Shown here one piece after another: positions 33,817-44,606 of a DNA stretch of 64,000 bases (position 1 is the stretch's first letter; each line of letters begins with the position of its first letter). The stretch is from UBA10649 sp965278945 (GTDB taxonomy: Bacteria > Actinomycetota > Actinomycetes > S36-B12). The notes beneath the pieces are model-generated. The model was not told the DNA's origin. It saw only the letters and a program-made list of their open reading frames with translations, and did no database searches. Location of the stretch: positions 1,922,001 through 1,986,000 of the forward strand of contig OZ257128.1 of NCBI GenBank assembly GCA_965278945.1, written 5' to 3'. A program made the position numbers and the translations under genes.

Positions 33817-34389
33817 ATGCCCAGCGTCCGACACATCGTCATCCGCCTGCAGCGTCCCGAGCAGCTGTTCGCGCCGGATCCGGTGAGCCCGACGTCGCCT
33901 GACTACACCGAGTACACCGCGCAGGCGGCAATGGACACCGTGCGCGACATGCTGCTCATGCGCATGCCGCCCAAGGACACCGACATCGAGCTGCAGGTCG
34001 TGCTGCCGTCAGGCCAGGTCCGCGCCGGACTCAGCGAGGAACTGACAGTCGCGGCGAGGAGATGGCTGCGAGTGCAGAACACCATGGACGTGGAATCGAC
34101 GGAGGCCGACGGCGCGGTCGGGCGTCGGTTGTTCGTATTCGGTGTCGCGGCGTTCTTGGTGCTGCAGACACTGTCGCAGTTCGTGGCCCATCTCGGCGAT
34201 CGCTACGACGACCTGGTCGTCGACGCCGTCGCGGAGGGCCTGAACGTGACCAGCTGGGTGATGCTCTGGTTCCCCGTGCAACTCTTCACCGTGCAGGCGT
34301 GGAGAGCATCGATCAGACGACGGCGCATGCACGTCATGGAGCGACTGACCGTCACGGTGCTGTCGACGGGCGATATCAGCGAGCGTTGA
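33817..34389 (+). CDS. Hypothetical two-helix membrane protein
   Basis: I do not recognise this 190-residue protein. The first 100 residues are soluble with no Cys (MPSVRHIVIRLQRPEQLF, VRDMLLMRMPPKDTDIELQV); then come two hydrophobic segments (about 107-123 and 145-160), and a basic tail with RRRRMHVMERL. It follows the adenosyltransferase closely on the same strand. Its end overlaps atpC by 14 bp in convergent orientation. Regular codon use supports it as real. Confidence 0.6.
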   Translation: MPSVRHIVIRLQRPEQLFAPDPVSPTSPDYTEYTAQAAMDTVRDMLLMRMPPKDTDIELQVVLPSGQVRAGLSEELTVAARRWLRVQNTMDVESTEADGAVGRRLFVFGVAAFLVLQTLSQFVAHLGDRYDDLVVDAVAEGLNVTSWVMLWFPVQLFTVQAWRASIRRRRMHVMERLTVTVLSTGDISER

Positions 34390-34792
34390 TGCCCTTGGCA
34401 ACGCCAGCGACCTGAATGCGGACCTCCGCGCGATGAATCGCGAACTCCACATCCTCGGTCGGCTCGGCACTCTGCAGGCGTGCTAGAGACTCCTTGGCGC
34501 GGTCGAGATCGATGTCCTCGGCGAGTTCGGCCACCTCGGCGATGATGTTGACGTCATTGCCCGCAACCGAGAAGAAGCCACCGTGGACCGCGACGACAAG
34601 CTTCGTGCCGTCCTCCTCCTCGATGCGCAATGGCGCGCTCTCGACGAGCAGGGCGAGGACTGGCTCGTGCCCGGGCAGGATGCCGATGTCGCCCTCGGGG
34701 GTCTTGGCGACGAGGCTCTTCGCCGTGCCCGTCCACAGGGCGCGCTCGGCGGAGACCACCGCCACTGTCAGGACCTTGCCGGAGTCAGCCAT
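34376..34792 (-). CDS. atpC: ATP synthase epsilon subunit
   Basis: Central-stalk subunit of F1 that couples rotation and can inhibit hydrolysis. 138 residues: beta-sandwich domain with TPEGDIGILPGHEPVLALL and VHGGFFSVAGNDV, then a short helical end. ATG 34792 gives MADSGKVLTV and lies 5 bp after atpD. Last gene of the atp operon. Confidence 0.95.
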   Translation of the reverse strand: MADSGKVLTVAVVSAERALWTGTAKSLVAKTPEGDIGILPGHEPVLALLVESAPLRIEEEDGTKLVVAVHGGFFSVAGNDVNIIAEVAELAEDIDLDRAKESLARLQSAEPTEDVEFAIHRAEVRIQVAGVAKGINAR

Positions 34793-34797
34793 GCTCG

Positions 34798-36249
<1,452 letters not shown>

Positions 36250-36264
36250 GTTGTGTTCCCTCTC

Positions 36265-37170
36265 CTAGCGTGACGACAAAGCGTCGGCGCCGCCGACGAT
36301 CTCGCTGATTTCCTGGGTGATCTCGCCCTGGCGGGCCTGGTTTGCCTGACGGGTCAGTGTCTTGATCATGTCCTCGGCGTTATCCGTCGCGGACTTCATC
36401 GCCCGACGCCGAGCGGCATGCTCGGACGCTGCGGACTCGAGCAGCGCCGTGTACACCGAGTGGTTGATGTAGCGCGGAAGCAGGCCGTCGAGAACTGCCT
36501 CGGCATCCGGCTCGAACTCGTACAGCGGCGGCGGAGACTGTCCGGGAACGACCTCGACCACCTCGTCGACGACCTCGAGCGGGAGCAGTCGGCGAATGCG
36601 CGCCTCCTGCGTCATCATCGAGGCGAAGTGCGTGTAGACGATGTGGATCTCGTCGACACCGCCCTCCTCCGCTGGCGTGAGGAACGCCTCGAGCAGGTCC
36701 TGGCCCACGGCCTGCGCATCGGCATAGGTCGGCTGGTCCGTGAATCCCACGTACTCCCCGGCCATGACGCGGTCGCGGAAGCGGTAGTACGCCACGCCCT
36801 TGCGGCCGATGACGTAGGGCACGATCGTCATGCCCTTCTCCCGCAGGTTCGTGGCAAGAGCCTCGCCCTCGCGGATGGCATTGGCCGAGTACGCGCCGGC
36901 GAGGCCGCGGTCCGCCGTGACGATCAGGACCGCAGCGCGCGTGCGCACGTCGGCGTTCGCCATGAGCGGGTGCTTGCGCACGTCAGCGGCACCTGTGGCG
37001 GCAGCACTGATCGCCGCGTACAGCTGCGTGAGATACGGCAGTGACGCCGTCAGGCGCGCTTGCGCCTTCACGATGCGGGAGGAGGCGATCAGCTCCATCG
37101 CCTTCGTGATCTTCTTGGTCGACTTGACGGAGCGAATGCGCCGCCTGAAGACCCTCTGCTGTGCACCCAT
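36265..37170 (-). CDS. atpG: ATP synthase gamma subunit
   Basis: Rotor shaft of F1. The 301 residues have the conserved helical N-terminus RIRSVKSTKKITKAMELIAS and the helical C-terminus SATDNAEDMIKTLTRQANQARQGEITQEI. It carries an insert around 165-220 relative to E. coli, as usual in actinobacteria. Five bases after atpA. Confidence 0.97.
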   Translation of the reverse strand: MGAQQRVFRRRIRSVKSTKKITKAMELIASSRIVKAQARLTASLPYLTQLYAAISAAATGAADVRKHPLMANADVRTRAAVLIVTADRGLAGAYSANAIREGEALATNLREKGMTIVPYVIGRKGVAYYRFRDRVMAGEYVGFTDQPTYADAQAVGQDLLEAFLTPAEEGGVDEIHIVYTHFASMMTQEARIRRLLPLEVVDEVVEVVPGQSPPPLYEFEPDAEAVLDGLLPRYINHSVYTALLESAASEHAARRRAMKSATDNAEDMIKTLTRQANQARQGEITQEISEIVGGADALSSR

Positions 37171-37175
37171 GTCAG

Positions 37176-38810
37176 TTAGCCCCGGACCGCCCGCTTGATC
37201 TGCGTGGGATCGATGTCCTCGTCGGCAACCGCAGCCACCGGCTCGTCGTTGATCAGCAGGGTTCCAGCGATCGTCGTGTACTGCTTCTTGAACTCCGCGA
37301 TCGCCGTCTCCAGGACCGAGACCGTGTCGTCCGACAGGTCGGTGGTCGTGCGGATGGCGTCGAAGACCTCGGGGTGCGAGCGCACCACGTAGTCCAAGAA
37401 CTCCGCGTCGAAGCGACGGATGTCCTCGAGGGGCACCTCATCGAGCTGACCGGTCGTGCCGGACCACACGGAGACAACCTCGCGCTCCATCGACTGCGGC
37501 TGGTACTGCGGCTGCTTGAGCAGCTCGACCAGTCGCGCGCCTCGCTCGAGCTGCGCCTTGGACGCCGCGTCGAGGTCGGAGCCGAAGGCCGAGAAGGCCT
37601 CGAGCTCGCGGAACTGGGCAAGGTTCAGGCGCAGACGGCCTGCGACCTTGCGCATGGCCTTCGGCTGGGCCGAGCCGCCGACGCGCGACACCGAGATGCC
37701 GACGTTGATGGCGGGACGGACACCGGAGTTGAACAGGTCGGACTCCAGGAAGCACTGTCCGTCGGTGATCGAGATGACGTTGGTCGGGATGTACGCCGAG
37801 ACGTCGTTCGCCTTGGTCTCGATGATCGGCAGGCCGGTCATCGAGCCGCCGCCGAGGTCGTCGGACAGCTTCGCGCAGCGCTCGAGGAGACGGCTGTGCA
37901 AGTAGAAGACGTCGCCGGGGTACGCTTCGCGGCCCGGCGGACGGCGCAGGAGCAAGGAGACGGCGCGGTAGGCCTCGGCCTGCTTGGACAGGTCGTCGAA
38001 CACGATGAGGACGTGCTTGCCGGCGTACATCCAGTGCTGGCCGATTGCCGAGCCGGTGTAGGGGGCGAGGTACTTGAAGCCCGCGGGGTCCGAGGCGGGA
38101 GACGCGACGATGGTCGTGTACTCCATCGCGCCGTACTCCTCGAGCGCACCCTTGACCGACGCGATCGTCGAGCCCTTCTGGCCGATGGCGACGTAGATGC
38201 AGCGCACCTGCTTGTTCGGGTCGCCGGTCTCCCAGTTCGCCTTCTGGTTGAGGATCGTGTCCAGGCAGACGGCGGTCTTGCCGGTCTGGCGGTCACCGAT
38301 GATGAGCTGGCGCTGGCCGCGACCGATGGCAGTCATGGCGTCGATGGCCTTGATGCCTGTCTGCATGGCCTCCTTCACCGGCTGGCGCTGGACGACCGTG
38401 GGGGCCTGGACCTCGAGCGGACGACGAGTCTCGGCAACGATCGGGCCAAGGCCGTCGATCGGATTGCCCAGCGGGTCCACGACCCGACCGAGGAACGCAT
38501 CGCCGACGGGGACGGAGAGCACCTCGCCGGTTCGGCGAACCGGCTGGCCCTCCTCGACAGCGGCACCGTCGCCGAGCAGGACAACGCCGATCTCACGGAT
38601 GTCGAGGTTGAGGGCCAGGCCAAGCAGGCCGCCCTCGAACTCCAGCAACTCGTTGGTCATCGCCGAATGGAGACCCTCCACGCGGGCGATGCCGTCACCG
38701 GTCTCGGTGACGCGACCAACCTCTTCACGGGCGGTCTCCGGCGAGTACGCCGCGACGTTCCGCTCGATCGCATCCCGGATCTCTTCCGGTCGGATCGTCA
38801 GCTCCGTCAT
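37176..38810 (-). CDS. atpA: ATP synthase alpha subunit
   Basis: Regulatory nucleotide-binding subunit of F1; 544 residues with Walker A GDRQTGKTA and the arginine-finger region near SVSRVGGSAQ. The C-terminus is extended by an acidic/basic tail (DEDIDPTQIKRAVRG), as is common in actinobacteria, where the alpha-subunit tail suppresses ATP hydrolysis. Preceded by a 65-bp gap after atpH. Confidence 0.97.
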   Translation of the reverse strand: MTELTIRPEEIRDAIERNVAAYSPETAREEVGRVTETGDGIARVEGLHSAMTNELLEFEGGLLGLALNLDIREIGVVLLGDGAAVEEGQPVRRTGEVLSVPVGDAFLGRVVDPLGNPIDGLGPIVAETRRPLEVQAPTVVQRQPVKEAMQTGIKAIDAMTAIGRGQRQLIIGDRQTGKTAVCLDTILNQKANWETGDPNKQVRCIYVAIGQKGSTIASVKGALEEYGAMEYTTIVASPASDPAGFKYLAPYTGSAIGQHWMYAGKHVLIVFDDLSKQAEAYRAVSLLLRRPPGREAYPGDVFYLHSRLLERCAKLSDDLGGGSMTGLPIIETKANDVSAYIPTNVISITDGQCFLESDLFNSGVRPAINVGISVSRVGGSAQPKAMRKVAGRLRLNLAQFRELEAFSAFGSDLDAASKAQLERGARLVELLKQPQYQPQSMEREVVSVWSGTTGQLDEVPLEDIRRFDAEFLDYVVRSHPEVFDAIRTTTDLSDDTVSVLETAIAEFKKQYTTIAGTLLINDEPVAAVADEDIDPTQIKRAVRG

Positions 38811-38875
38811 GGTGTCCTGCTCTCTTTCTCGGCCCGCGGTGAGCGGGTGTCTGTCGGTTTCTTTGAGTCGTGTGT

Positions 38876-39685
38876 CTAGCCGAGGACGGCCCTGCGGGCC
38901 TGTTCCAAGCGTGAAGCGATGGTGCCGTCGATGACCTCGTCGCCGATCTTGACGTGGACTCCCCCGAGAACGGACGGGTCCACGGCGACGTTGAGCTGGA
39001 CGGTGCGTCCCTTGAGCCGACCGAGCAAGTCGGTAAGCCTGGCCTCCTGCGCCGAATCGAGCGGTGCGGCGACGCGTACCTCGGCGACGACTCGCTCACG
39101 CTGAGTGGCCGCAAGGTTGCCGAGGTCTTCGACCACGGCGTCGATGCGTCGTCCGTGCAGGTGGCCGACCGCGTACTGGAGCACCTGATCGGTCGTCGCG
39201 CTCGCGCGCCCGCCGAGCAGGTCGCGCACGATCGCTGCCTTCGTCTGGACGGTCTGCGAAGGATCGGTCAGCGCCATCTGCAGGTCGGGAGAGGAGTCCA
39301 GGGCGCGGCTGAAGAGGAAGAGTTCCTCCTCCGTCGTGTCGAGCGTTCCGTCGGCCTCGGCAACCGTGAAGGCAGCCTGATCCGCGAGCAGCTCGATCGC
39401 GAGCACCAGGTCGAGGTCTGATGACCAGCGTCGTGACGTCGCCATGACGAGAATGCTGACCGCGAGATCGCCGATGCGATCGCCGAAGATCTGGCGAACC
39501 AGGCCCTCGCGTACCGCTGCGGGCTGACCTGAGTCGGCCAGCGTGTTGCGCAACTGCCCCTCGACATCGAGCAGTCCCGCGGCCGCGAACAGGTCTGCGG
39601 CCACCTGCCCGAAGTCAGCATCCTGACGGAGGGCGTCGAGGCCCTCCTGACAGGCGGCAAGGCTTTCGCGACTTGAACCAAGCAT
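38876..39685 (-). CDS. atpH: ATP synthase delta subunit
   Basis: Peripheral-stalk subunit joining F1 to subunit b. 269 residues, longer than the 180 of E. coli, as in most actinobacteria, but not fused to b as in mycobacteria. The C-terminal block VAAPLDSAQEARLTDLLGR and LNVAVDPSVLGGVHVKIGDEVIDG is diagnostic. Start ATG shares one base with the atpF stop. Confidence 0.94.
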   Translation of the reverse strand: MLGSSRESLAACQEGLDALRQDADFGQVAADLFAAAGLLDVEGQLRNTLADSGQPAAVREGLVRQIFGDRIGDLAVSILVMATSRRWSSDLDLVLAIELLADQAAFTVAEADGTLDTTEEELFLFSRALDSSPDLQMALTDPSQTVQTKAAIVRDLLGGRASATTDQVLQYAVGHLHGRRIDAVVEDLGNLAATQRERVVAEVRVAAPLDSAQEARLTDLLGRLKGRTVQLNVAVDPSVLGGVHVKIGDEVIDGTIASRLEQARRAVLG

Positions 39686-40251
39686 CAGTTCGCCACCTGC
39701 TGCTCGAGGTCATCAAGGAACGCGTCGACCGTCGCACGCACGCGCGCATCGTCGGTCAGCGACTGGCCGACGACCTTGCCCGCGAGCCCTACCGCGAGCT
39801 CGCCGACCTGACGCGTCAGGGCAGCGGTCGCCTGCGAGCGGTCGGTCGCCAACTGCGCCTCGGCAGCTGCGGTCACCTGCAACGCGGCCGTCCTGGCCTC
39901 GTTGCGGGCTTCCTCGATCAGCGCGGCTCGGTCAGCCTGGGCTTGCGTGCGGATGGCCGAAGCCTCCTCGCGGGCCTGAGCCAACTGGGCGCGGTACTGC
40001 TCAAGCAGCGCCTGTGCCTCGGCCTGCGCGTCGGCTGCCCGCTGGATGCCACCCTCGATGGTGTTCGTGCGCTCCTCGAGGGTCTTCTTGATGTTCGGCA
40101 GCGCGAACTTCGCCAGCCCGCCGAAGACGACGATGAAGGCGATGATGCCGATAATCAGCTCGTCGATCGGTACGGCGAGAACCGACGGCATCTCCTCGGT
40201 GCCCTCGCTGGCAGCGAGGACCGCCGTGCTCACGATGGAAAGCATGCTCAT
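39685..40251 (-). CDS. atpF: ATP synthase b subunit
   Basis: Peripheral stalk. 188 residues: one membrane helix (about 28-48, LIIGIIAFIVVFGGLAKFAL) and a long Ala/Gln/Glu-rich coiled coil (RAADAQAEAQALLEQYRAQL). A second in-frame ATG two codons later is an alternative start. Overlaps atpH by one base. Confidence 0.95.
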   Translation of the reverse strand: MSMLSIVSTAVLAASEGTEEMPSVLAVPIDELIIGIIAFIVVFGGLAKFALPNIKKTLEERTNTIEGGIQRAADAQAEAQALLEQYRAQLAQAREEASAIRTQAQADRAALIEEARNEARTAALQVTAAAEAQLATDRSQATAALTRQVGELAVGLAGKVVGQSLTDDARVRATVDAFLDDLEQQVAN

Positions 40252-40258
40252 GGCAGGG

Positions 40259-40486
40259 TCAGACGCCGTAGACGAACGGGGCGACGAAGCCGATCAGCGC
40301 AAGCGCCTCGGCGAGCGCGAAGCCCAGGATCATGTTTTGCCGGATAACGCCATACGCCTCGGGCTGGCGGGCGATGGCCTGCACGCCCTGACCGAAGATG
40401 ATGCCAATGCCAACGCCTGGGCCGATTGCGGCCAGGCCGTAGCCGATGGATCCAATCGATCCGGTGACTTCCGCGAGAAGCGACAT
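40259..40486 (-). CDS. atpE: ATP synthase c subunit
   Basis: Proteolipid of the c-ring. 75 residues forming two helices joined by a polar loop (ARQPEA). The ion-binding carboxylate is Glu60 in LGFALAEALALIG; the neighbouring residues do not show a sodium-binding Gln/Thr set, so proton use is expected. It is followed by atpF after 7 bp; a 92-bp gap separates it from atpB. Confidence 0.97.
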   Translation of the reverse strand: MSLLAEVTGSIGSIGYGLAAIGPGVGIGIIFGQGVQAIARQPEAYGVIRQNMILGFALAEALALIGFVAPFVYGV

Positions 40487-40578
40487 GTCGTGTCCTTTAC
40501 TTTCCTGGCCAACGGTCGTTCCGCTGGTCTGGGGTCTTGGGTGGTGCAGGTCTATTCAGTTGTGGGTCGAGCGACCGA

Positions 40579-41406
40579 TCAGTGATCGGCCTTCAAAGCG
40601 CCGCTGAGATACACGGCCGCGAGCAAGGTGAAGATGTAGGCCTGCAGCGCCTGGATCAGCGCCTCGAAGCCGGTGAGCGCGATCGCTACGGCGAAGGAGG
40701 CGGCCGAGCCGAGGATGCCGATCACGCTGGCACTGATCAGGTAGAAGGCGGCAATCGAGAAGGTCGCGATCAGAAGGTGGCCGGCGAACATGTTGGCAAA
40801 GAGACGGATTGCGTGCGTGGCCGGGCGCACGATGATGTTGGACAAGAACTCCAGCGGAGTCAGCAGGATGTACATCGCCTTGGGAACTCCCGGCGGGAAG
40901 AGCATGCCCTTGAAGAACCCGCCGAAACCCTGCTTGTAGATGCCCAGCGGCACCCAGGTGACGAACACGATCAGCGCGAAGGCCACCGGGATCGCGAAGA
41001 TCGAGGTGACAGGGATCTGCGCGAAGGGCACGATGCCCATGAAATTGCTCAGCCACACCAGGAAGAAGAAGGAGAACAGGAAGGGGACGAACTTGTCGCC
41101 TTCCTTGCCCATCGACTCGCGCGCGATGCCGTCGCGGATGAACAGGTAGCCCATCTCGCCGACATTCTGCGCGCCTTTGGGCACCAGCTTGGGCTTGCGG
41201 AATGCGTAGATGAAGAAACCGAGGATGAGCACCACGCACAGCACGAGAATGCATGTGACCTTGGAGACATTGAAGGTCAGGTTGCCGACGGTGAACGTGA
41301 AGATCGCATCGAATTGAAAGATCTCGGCGCCGGGCGCGGGGAAACCACAGCCGGACATCAGGTGGCAGTCAAGCCCCCCAGAAGCGAGTATCGCGTCAGA
41401 TCCCAC
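40579..41406 (-). CDS. atpB: ATP synthase a subunit
   Basis: Proton-channel subunit. 275 residues with about six helices; the essential Arg is in VRPATHAIRLFANMFAGHLL and the last helices contain ALTGFEALIQALQAYIFTLL. The GTG start overlaps the AtpZ gene by 11 bp, so it is coupled. A shorter start at an internal Met (41358) is possible. Confidence 0.95.
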   Translation of the reverse strand: MGSDAILASGGLDCHLMSGCGFPAPGAEIFQFDAIFTFTVGNLTFNVSKVTCILVLCVVLILGFFIYAFRKPKLVPKGAQNVGEMGYLFIRDGIARESMGKEGDKFVPFLFSFFFLVWLSNFMGIVPFAQIPVTSIFAIPVAFALIVFVTWVPLGIYKQGFGGFFKGMLFPPGVPKAMYILLTPLEFLSNIIVRPATHAIRLFANMFAGHLLIATFSIAAFYLISASVIGILGSAASFAVAIALTGFEALIQALQAYIFTLLAAVYLSGALKADH

Positions 41407-41716
41407 CAGGCTCCTTCGTGCCGCGCGTTCGTGCTTCGTGTTCGCGAGTCTCTCGGGCGAGGCTCACGAACATTAGATAGAAAGACAGCGCGAGTCCGAA
41501 CATCGCCCCGAGCGCCATCAACAGTTGCTGGTGACCTAACCACCTCGACGCCAACCAACCAAGGAAGGTGTAGAGGATCAGGCCCGCCATCAAACGACTG
41601 CTGTTCGCCCAAGCGGAGTCACCCATGCTGCGTGATTCCTCAACGGTGACCGATCGCCTGCGCGCGCCCGAACCGTACCATCCAGAACGGGCCCGATAAG
41701 TGCGGGGGGCGCTCAT
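41396..41716 (-). CDS. AtpZ/AtpI-family membrane protein
   Basis: A 106-residue protein with a basic N-terminal tail and two membrane helices (LMAGLILYTFLGWLASRWL; LLMALGAMFGLALSFYLMF), the AtpZ/AtpI pattern found upstream of atpB and thought to help c-ring assembly or ion uptake. ATG 41716 follows GGAGG and overlaps the stop of atpI by four bases (ATGA). A longer frame to 41797 exists but would overlap atpI more deeply. Confidence 0.8.
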   Translation of the reverse strand: MSAPRTYRARSGWYGSGARRRSVTVEESRSMGDSAWANSSRLMAGLILYTFLGWLASRWLGHQQLLMALGAMFGLALSFYLMFVSLARETREHEARTRGTKEPGGI

Positions 41717-42117
41717 CTGCGCACCTCCGGTTCCACGTAAAGAACCTTGGTCCGCGAGTAGTACCAGACCTCGACAAATGTCCACGTGATGGTGCACGCG
41801 ACGATCGTGGCCGCGAAGACCCGCGGCGCGAAAAACGTGGCGTTCTGCAACACGATCAGCAAGATCAGCAGGACGCCGATCTTCACGATGTACAGCGCCA
41901 TCGCGACCATCAGCGCGATCTGAGGATTGTTCTTCAGGACCGAGCCGAGAACCAGTTGGCCGACGCTGAAGAAGACGATGACGAGGACGGTTCCGAGCGC
42001 TCCGCCGATGACTCCCTGACTGCCGGCGACCAGCCCGCCGATGATCGTCGCGATGACGCCGACGATGAAGGTGAGAACACCCGCCCGGGTCAGCACTTGC
42101 GAGTCGGCGGAGGGCAC
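41713..42117 (-). CDS. atpI: ATP synthase protein I
   Basis: A 134-residue protein with four membrane helices (GVLTFIVGVIATIIGGLV; TVLVIVFFSVGQLVL; LMVAMALYIVKIGVLLIL; VFAATIVACTITWTFVEV) as in actinobacterial AtpI. First gene of the atp operon; the remaining genes follow with short gaps or overlaps. Role in c-ring assembly inferred from the family. Confidence 0.85.
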   Translation of the reverse strand: MPSADSQVLTRAGVLTFIVGVIATIIGGLVAGSQGVIGGALGTVLVIVFFSVGQLVLGSVLKNNPQIALMVAMALYIVKIGVLLILLIVLQNATFFAPRVFAATIVACTITWTFVEVWYYSRTKVLYVEPEVRR

Positions 42118-42174
42118 GAATTCACGTTATCGCAAGGGGACTCGACCCCCAAATGTGCATCCGGACCAGGCCGG

Positions 42175-43296
42175 TCAGCCGCTCGTCCCGGTCCTCAGGG
42201 TTCGCACCTCGGCGGTCGGCTGCTTTCCCGGTCGGCGGACGAGCAGGATCAGCAGCGCGAGTCCGATCACGAACCCGATTGCCGCATAGATCCCGGGCAC
42301 GAACGCCACCGCAACGGCCGTTCCGGCGAGAAGTCCGGTCCACGCGTACATGACGAGCACTGCCCGGCGCTGCGAGTGACCCATCTCCAGCAGGCGGTGG
42401 TGCAGGTGCTGCTTGTCTGGAGCGAAGGGATTTCGGCCCGCGCGTGTGCGCCGAATCACAGCGAGGAGGAGGTCGATCAGGGGGACGGCGAGCACCGCCA
42501 CCGGAAGCAGGATGGGGAGCAGGGTCGGCAGGAGCGTGCCTCCGGCGACCGCACTCGGATCGACCTGCCCGGACAAGGTGATGGTTCCGGCGGCCAGGAG
42601 GAGCCCGAGCATCATCGACCCGGTGTCGCCCATGAAGATGCGCGCGGGCCAGAAGTTGTTCGGGAGGAAGCCCAGGCACATGCCGACGAGCAGGGCCGAT
42701 ACCAGCGTCGCCAGGGTTGCCCGCTCGAACCCGAGTTCGACCGACAGAAGATAGGAGTATGCGAAGAAGGCACCCGCGGCCACGGCAACGATGCCGGCCG
42801 CTAGGCCGTCGAGTCCGTCGACGAAGTTGATGGCGTTGATGCTCACCAGGACGATGATCACGGTGAAGAGCACGCTCGTGATCGGGTCGAGCACGAACGT
42901 CCCGCCGATCGGTAGCCAGATGACCGCGATCCCCTGGAACGCCATCACGCCCGCGGCCAGGACCTGACCGGCGAGCTTGGTCGGCGCGTCCAGGCCCCAC
43001 TTGTCGTCGACGATGCCGAGCGCCACGATGATCGCGACGCCCGAGAGCAGTGCGATCGCGGTGTTGCTGCCGTCGAAGACGGCGCGCATCATCGGCAGCT
43101 TGCTCGCCAGGAGCAGTCCGGCCAGGAGCCCGCCGACCATCGCGAGTCCGCCGAGCCGAGGAGTGGGCTCGTCGTGGACATCACGGTCGCGGACAGGCGC
43201 CATGACCGAGAACCGCAGTGCCAGCGCCCGGACCGGAGGGGTCAGCAGGTACGTGACCGCAGCAGCGGCCAGCAGGCACAGCAGGTATTCGCGCAT
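42175..43296 (-). CDS. wecA: Undecaprenyl-phosphate glycosyl-1-phosphate transferase, WecA/MraY family
   Basis: Puts a sugar-1-phosphate (probably GlcNAc-1-P) onto undecaprenyl or decaprenyl phosphate, starting arabinogalactan-linker, teichoic-acid or other envelope glycan synthesis. 373 residues with about eleven helices. Diagnostic cytoplasmic loops: DEPTPRLGGLAM, INFVDGLDGLAAGI (Asp-rich catalytic loop), FLPNNFWPARIFMGDTGSM and the HLHHRLLEMGHSQRRAV basic loop. This position between glyA and atpI is typical in actinobacteria. Confidence 0.93.
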   Translation of the reverse strand: MREYLLCLLAAAAVTYLLTPPVRALALRFSVMAPVRDRDVHDEPTPRLGGLAMVGGLLAGLLLASKLPMMRAVFDGSNTAIALLSGVAIIVALGIVDDKWGLDAPTKLAGQVLAAGVMAFQGIAVIWLPIGGTFVLDPITSVLFTVIIVLVSINAINFVDGLDGLAAGIVAVAAGAFFAYSYLLSVELGFERATLATLVSALLVGMCLGFLPNNFWPARIFMGDTGSMMLGLLLAAGTITLSGQVDPSAVAGGTLLPTLLPILLPVAVLAVPLIDLLLAVIRRTRAGRNPFAPDKQHLHHRLLEMGHSQRRAVLVMYAWTGLLAGTAVAVAFVPGIYAAIGFVIGLALLILLVRRPGKQPTAEVRTLRTGTSG

Positions 43297-43305
43297 CGCG
43301 TGGGG

Positions 43306-44574
43306 TCAGCCCCTGGGGTAGGCCGGTTTGCTGGTGACAAGTGCCGACACCCGCTCGCCGATGGCGGCGGTCTGGGTTCCGTTCTCGTCGCGAATCGCGG
43401 CGCCGATCAGCTCGGCAATCTCCAGCATGTCGTCTTCGACCATCCCCTGTGTCGTGACCGCCGGCGTGCCGACGCGGATGCCGGACCCCTTCGACGGAGG
43501 CTGCGGGTCATAGGGAATGGAGTTCTTGTTCAGCGTGATCTTGGCAGCGTCGCAGCGCGCCTCGGCGATGTCGCCGGTGACACCCAGGCCCTGGATGTCG
43601 ATGAGCGCCAGGTGGGTGTCGGTGCCTCCGCTGACCGGGCGCATGCCCTGACCAGCCAGACCCGCGGACAGCGCCTGCGCATTCGCGATCACCTGGGTCG
43701 CGTACTTCTGGTACTCCGGCGTCGCAGCCTCCTTGAGCGCGACCGCCTTGGCCGCCACCGCATGCATGAGCGGACCGCCCTGCATCATCGGGAAGACCGC
43801 CTTGTCGATTGCGGCCGCATGCTCCTCCTTGCAGACGATCATGCCGCCGCGCGGGCCGCGCAGGACCTTGTGCGTGGTGAACGTGACCACGTCGGCGAAG
43901 GGCACCGGGCTCGGGATCGCCTGGCCCGCGACGAGGCCGATGAAGTGGGCCGCGTCGACCATGAGAATCGCGCCGACCTCGTCGGCGATCTCACGGAAGA
44001 TCGCGAAGTCGATGAGTCGCGGGTATGCGGTCGCCCCGGTGATGATCATCTTCGGGCGGTGCTGGTGTGCCAGCGCGCGAACCTGGTCGTAGTCGATGAG
44101 CTCGGTGTCCTCGCGGACGCCGTAGGACACGATGTCGAACCACTTGCCGGAGAAGTTGACCTTCGAGCCGTGGGTGAGATGTCCGCCGTGCGGCAGGCTC
44201 ATCGCGAGCACGGTATCGCCGGGCTTGACGAAAGCACCGTAAGCGGCGATGTTCGCGCTCGCGCCGCTGTGCGGCTGGAGGTTCGCGTGCTCGGCACCGA
44301 ACAGCGCCTTGGCGCGTTCGATTCCGATGATCTCGGCCTTGTCGACCTCCGAGCAGCCGCCGTAGTAACGGCGGCCGGGGTAACCCTCCGCGTACTTGTT
44401 GCTCAGAGTCGAGCCGAGGGCCGCAAGTACTGCGGGAGACGTGAAGTTCTCGCTCGCGATGAGCTGCAGGCCTCCGCGCAGTCGCTCGAGTTCATCCAGA
44501 ACGATCGTCGCGATCTCCGGATCCTGCGACGTCAGCTCGTTGAAGTCGGGTCCCCAGAACGGCGTGCTGTCCAT
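43306..44574 (-). CDS. glyA: Serine hydroxymethyltransferase
   Basis: Converts serine and tetrahydrofolate to glycine and methylene-tetrahydrofolate. 422 residues; the PLP lysine is Lys236 in VTFTTHKVLRGPRGG. IASENFTSPAVL and NKYAEGYPGRRYYGG form the active site. Nine bases after wecA in reverse, same strand. The ethylmalonyl-CoA pathway genes make one-carbon and glyoxylate metabolism relevant here, but glyA is also simply housekeeping. Confidence 0.97.
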   Translation of the reverse strand: MDSTPFWGPDFNELTSQDPEIATIVLDELERLRGGLQLIASENFTSPAVLAALGSTLSNKYAEGYPGRRYYGGCSEVDKAEIIGIERAKALFGAEHANLQPHSGASANIAAYGAFVKPGDTVLAMSLPHGGHLTHGSKVNFSGKWFDIVSYGVREDTELIDYDQVRALAHQHRPKMIITGATAYPRLIDFAIFREIADEVGAILMVDAAHFIGLVAGQAIPSPVPFADVVTFTTHKVLRGPRGGMIVCKEEHAAAIDKAVFPMMQGGPLMHAVAAKAVALKEAATPEYQKYATQVIANAQALSAGLAGQGMRPVSGGTDTHLALIDIQGLGVTGDIAEARCDAAKITLNKNSIPYDPQPPSKGSGIRVGTPAVTTQGMVEDDMLEIAELIGAAIRDENGTQTAAIGERVSALVTSKPAYPRG

Positions 44575-44606
44575 GCAACTCCCTCGGCAAGTGTGATGCG
44601 AACACT

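Noticed and set aside
37161..38879. 572-residue plus-strand open frame
   Set aside because: Antisense to atpA; shadow only.
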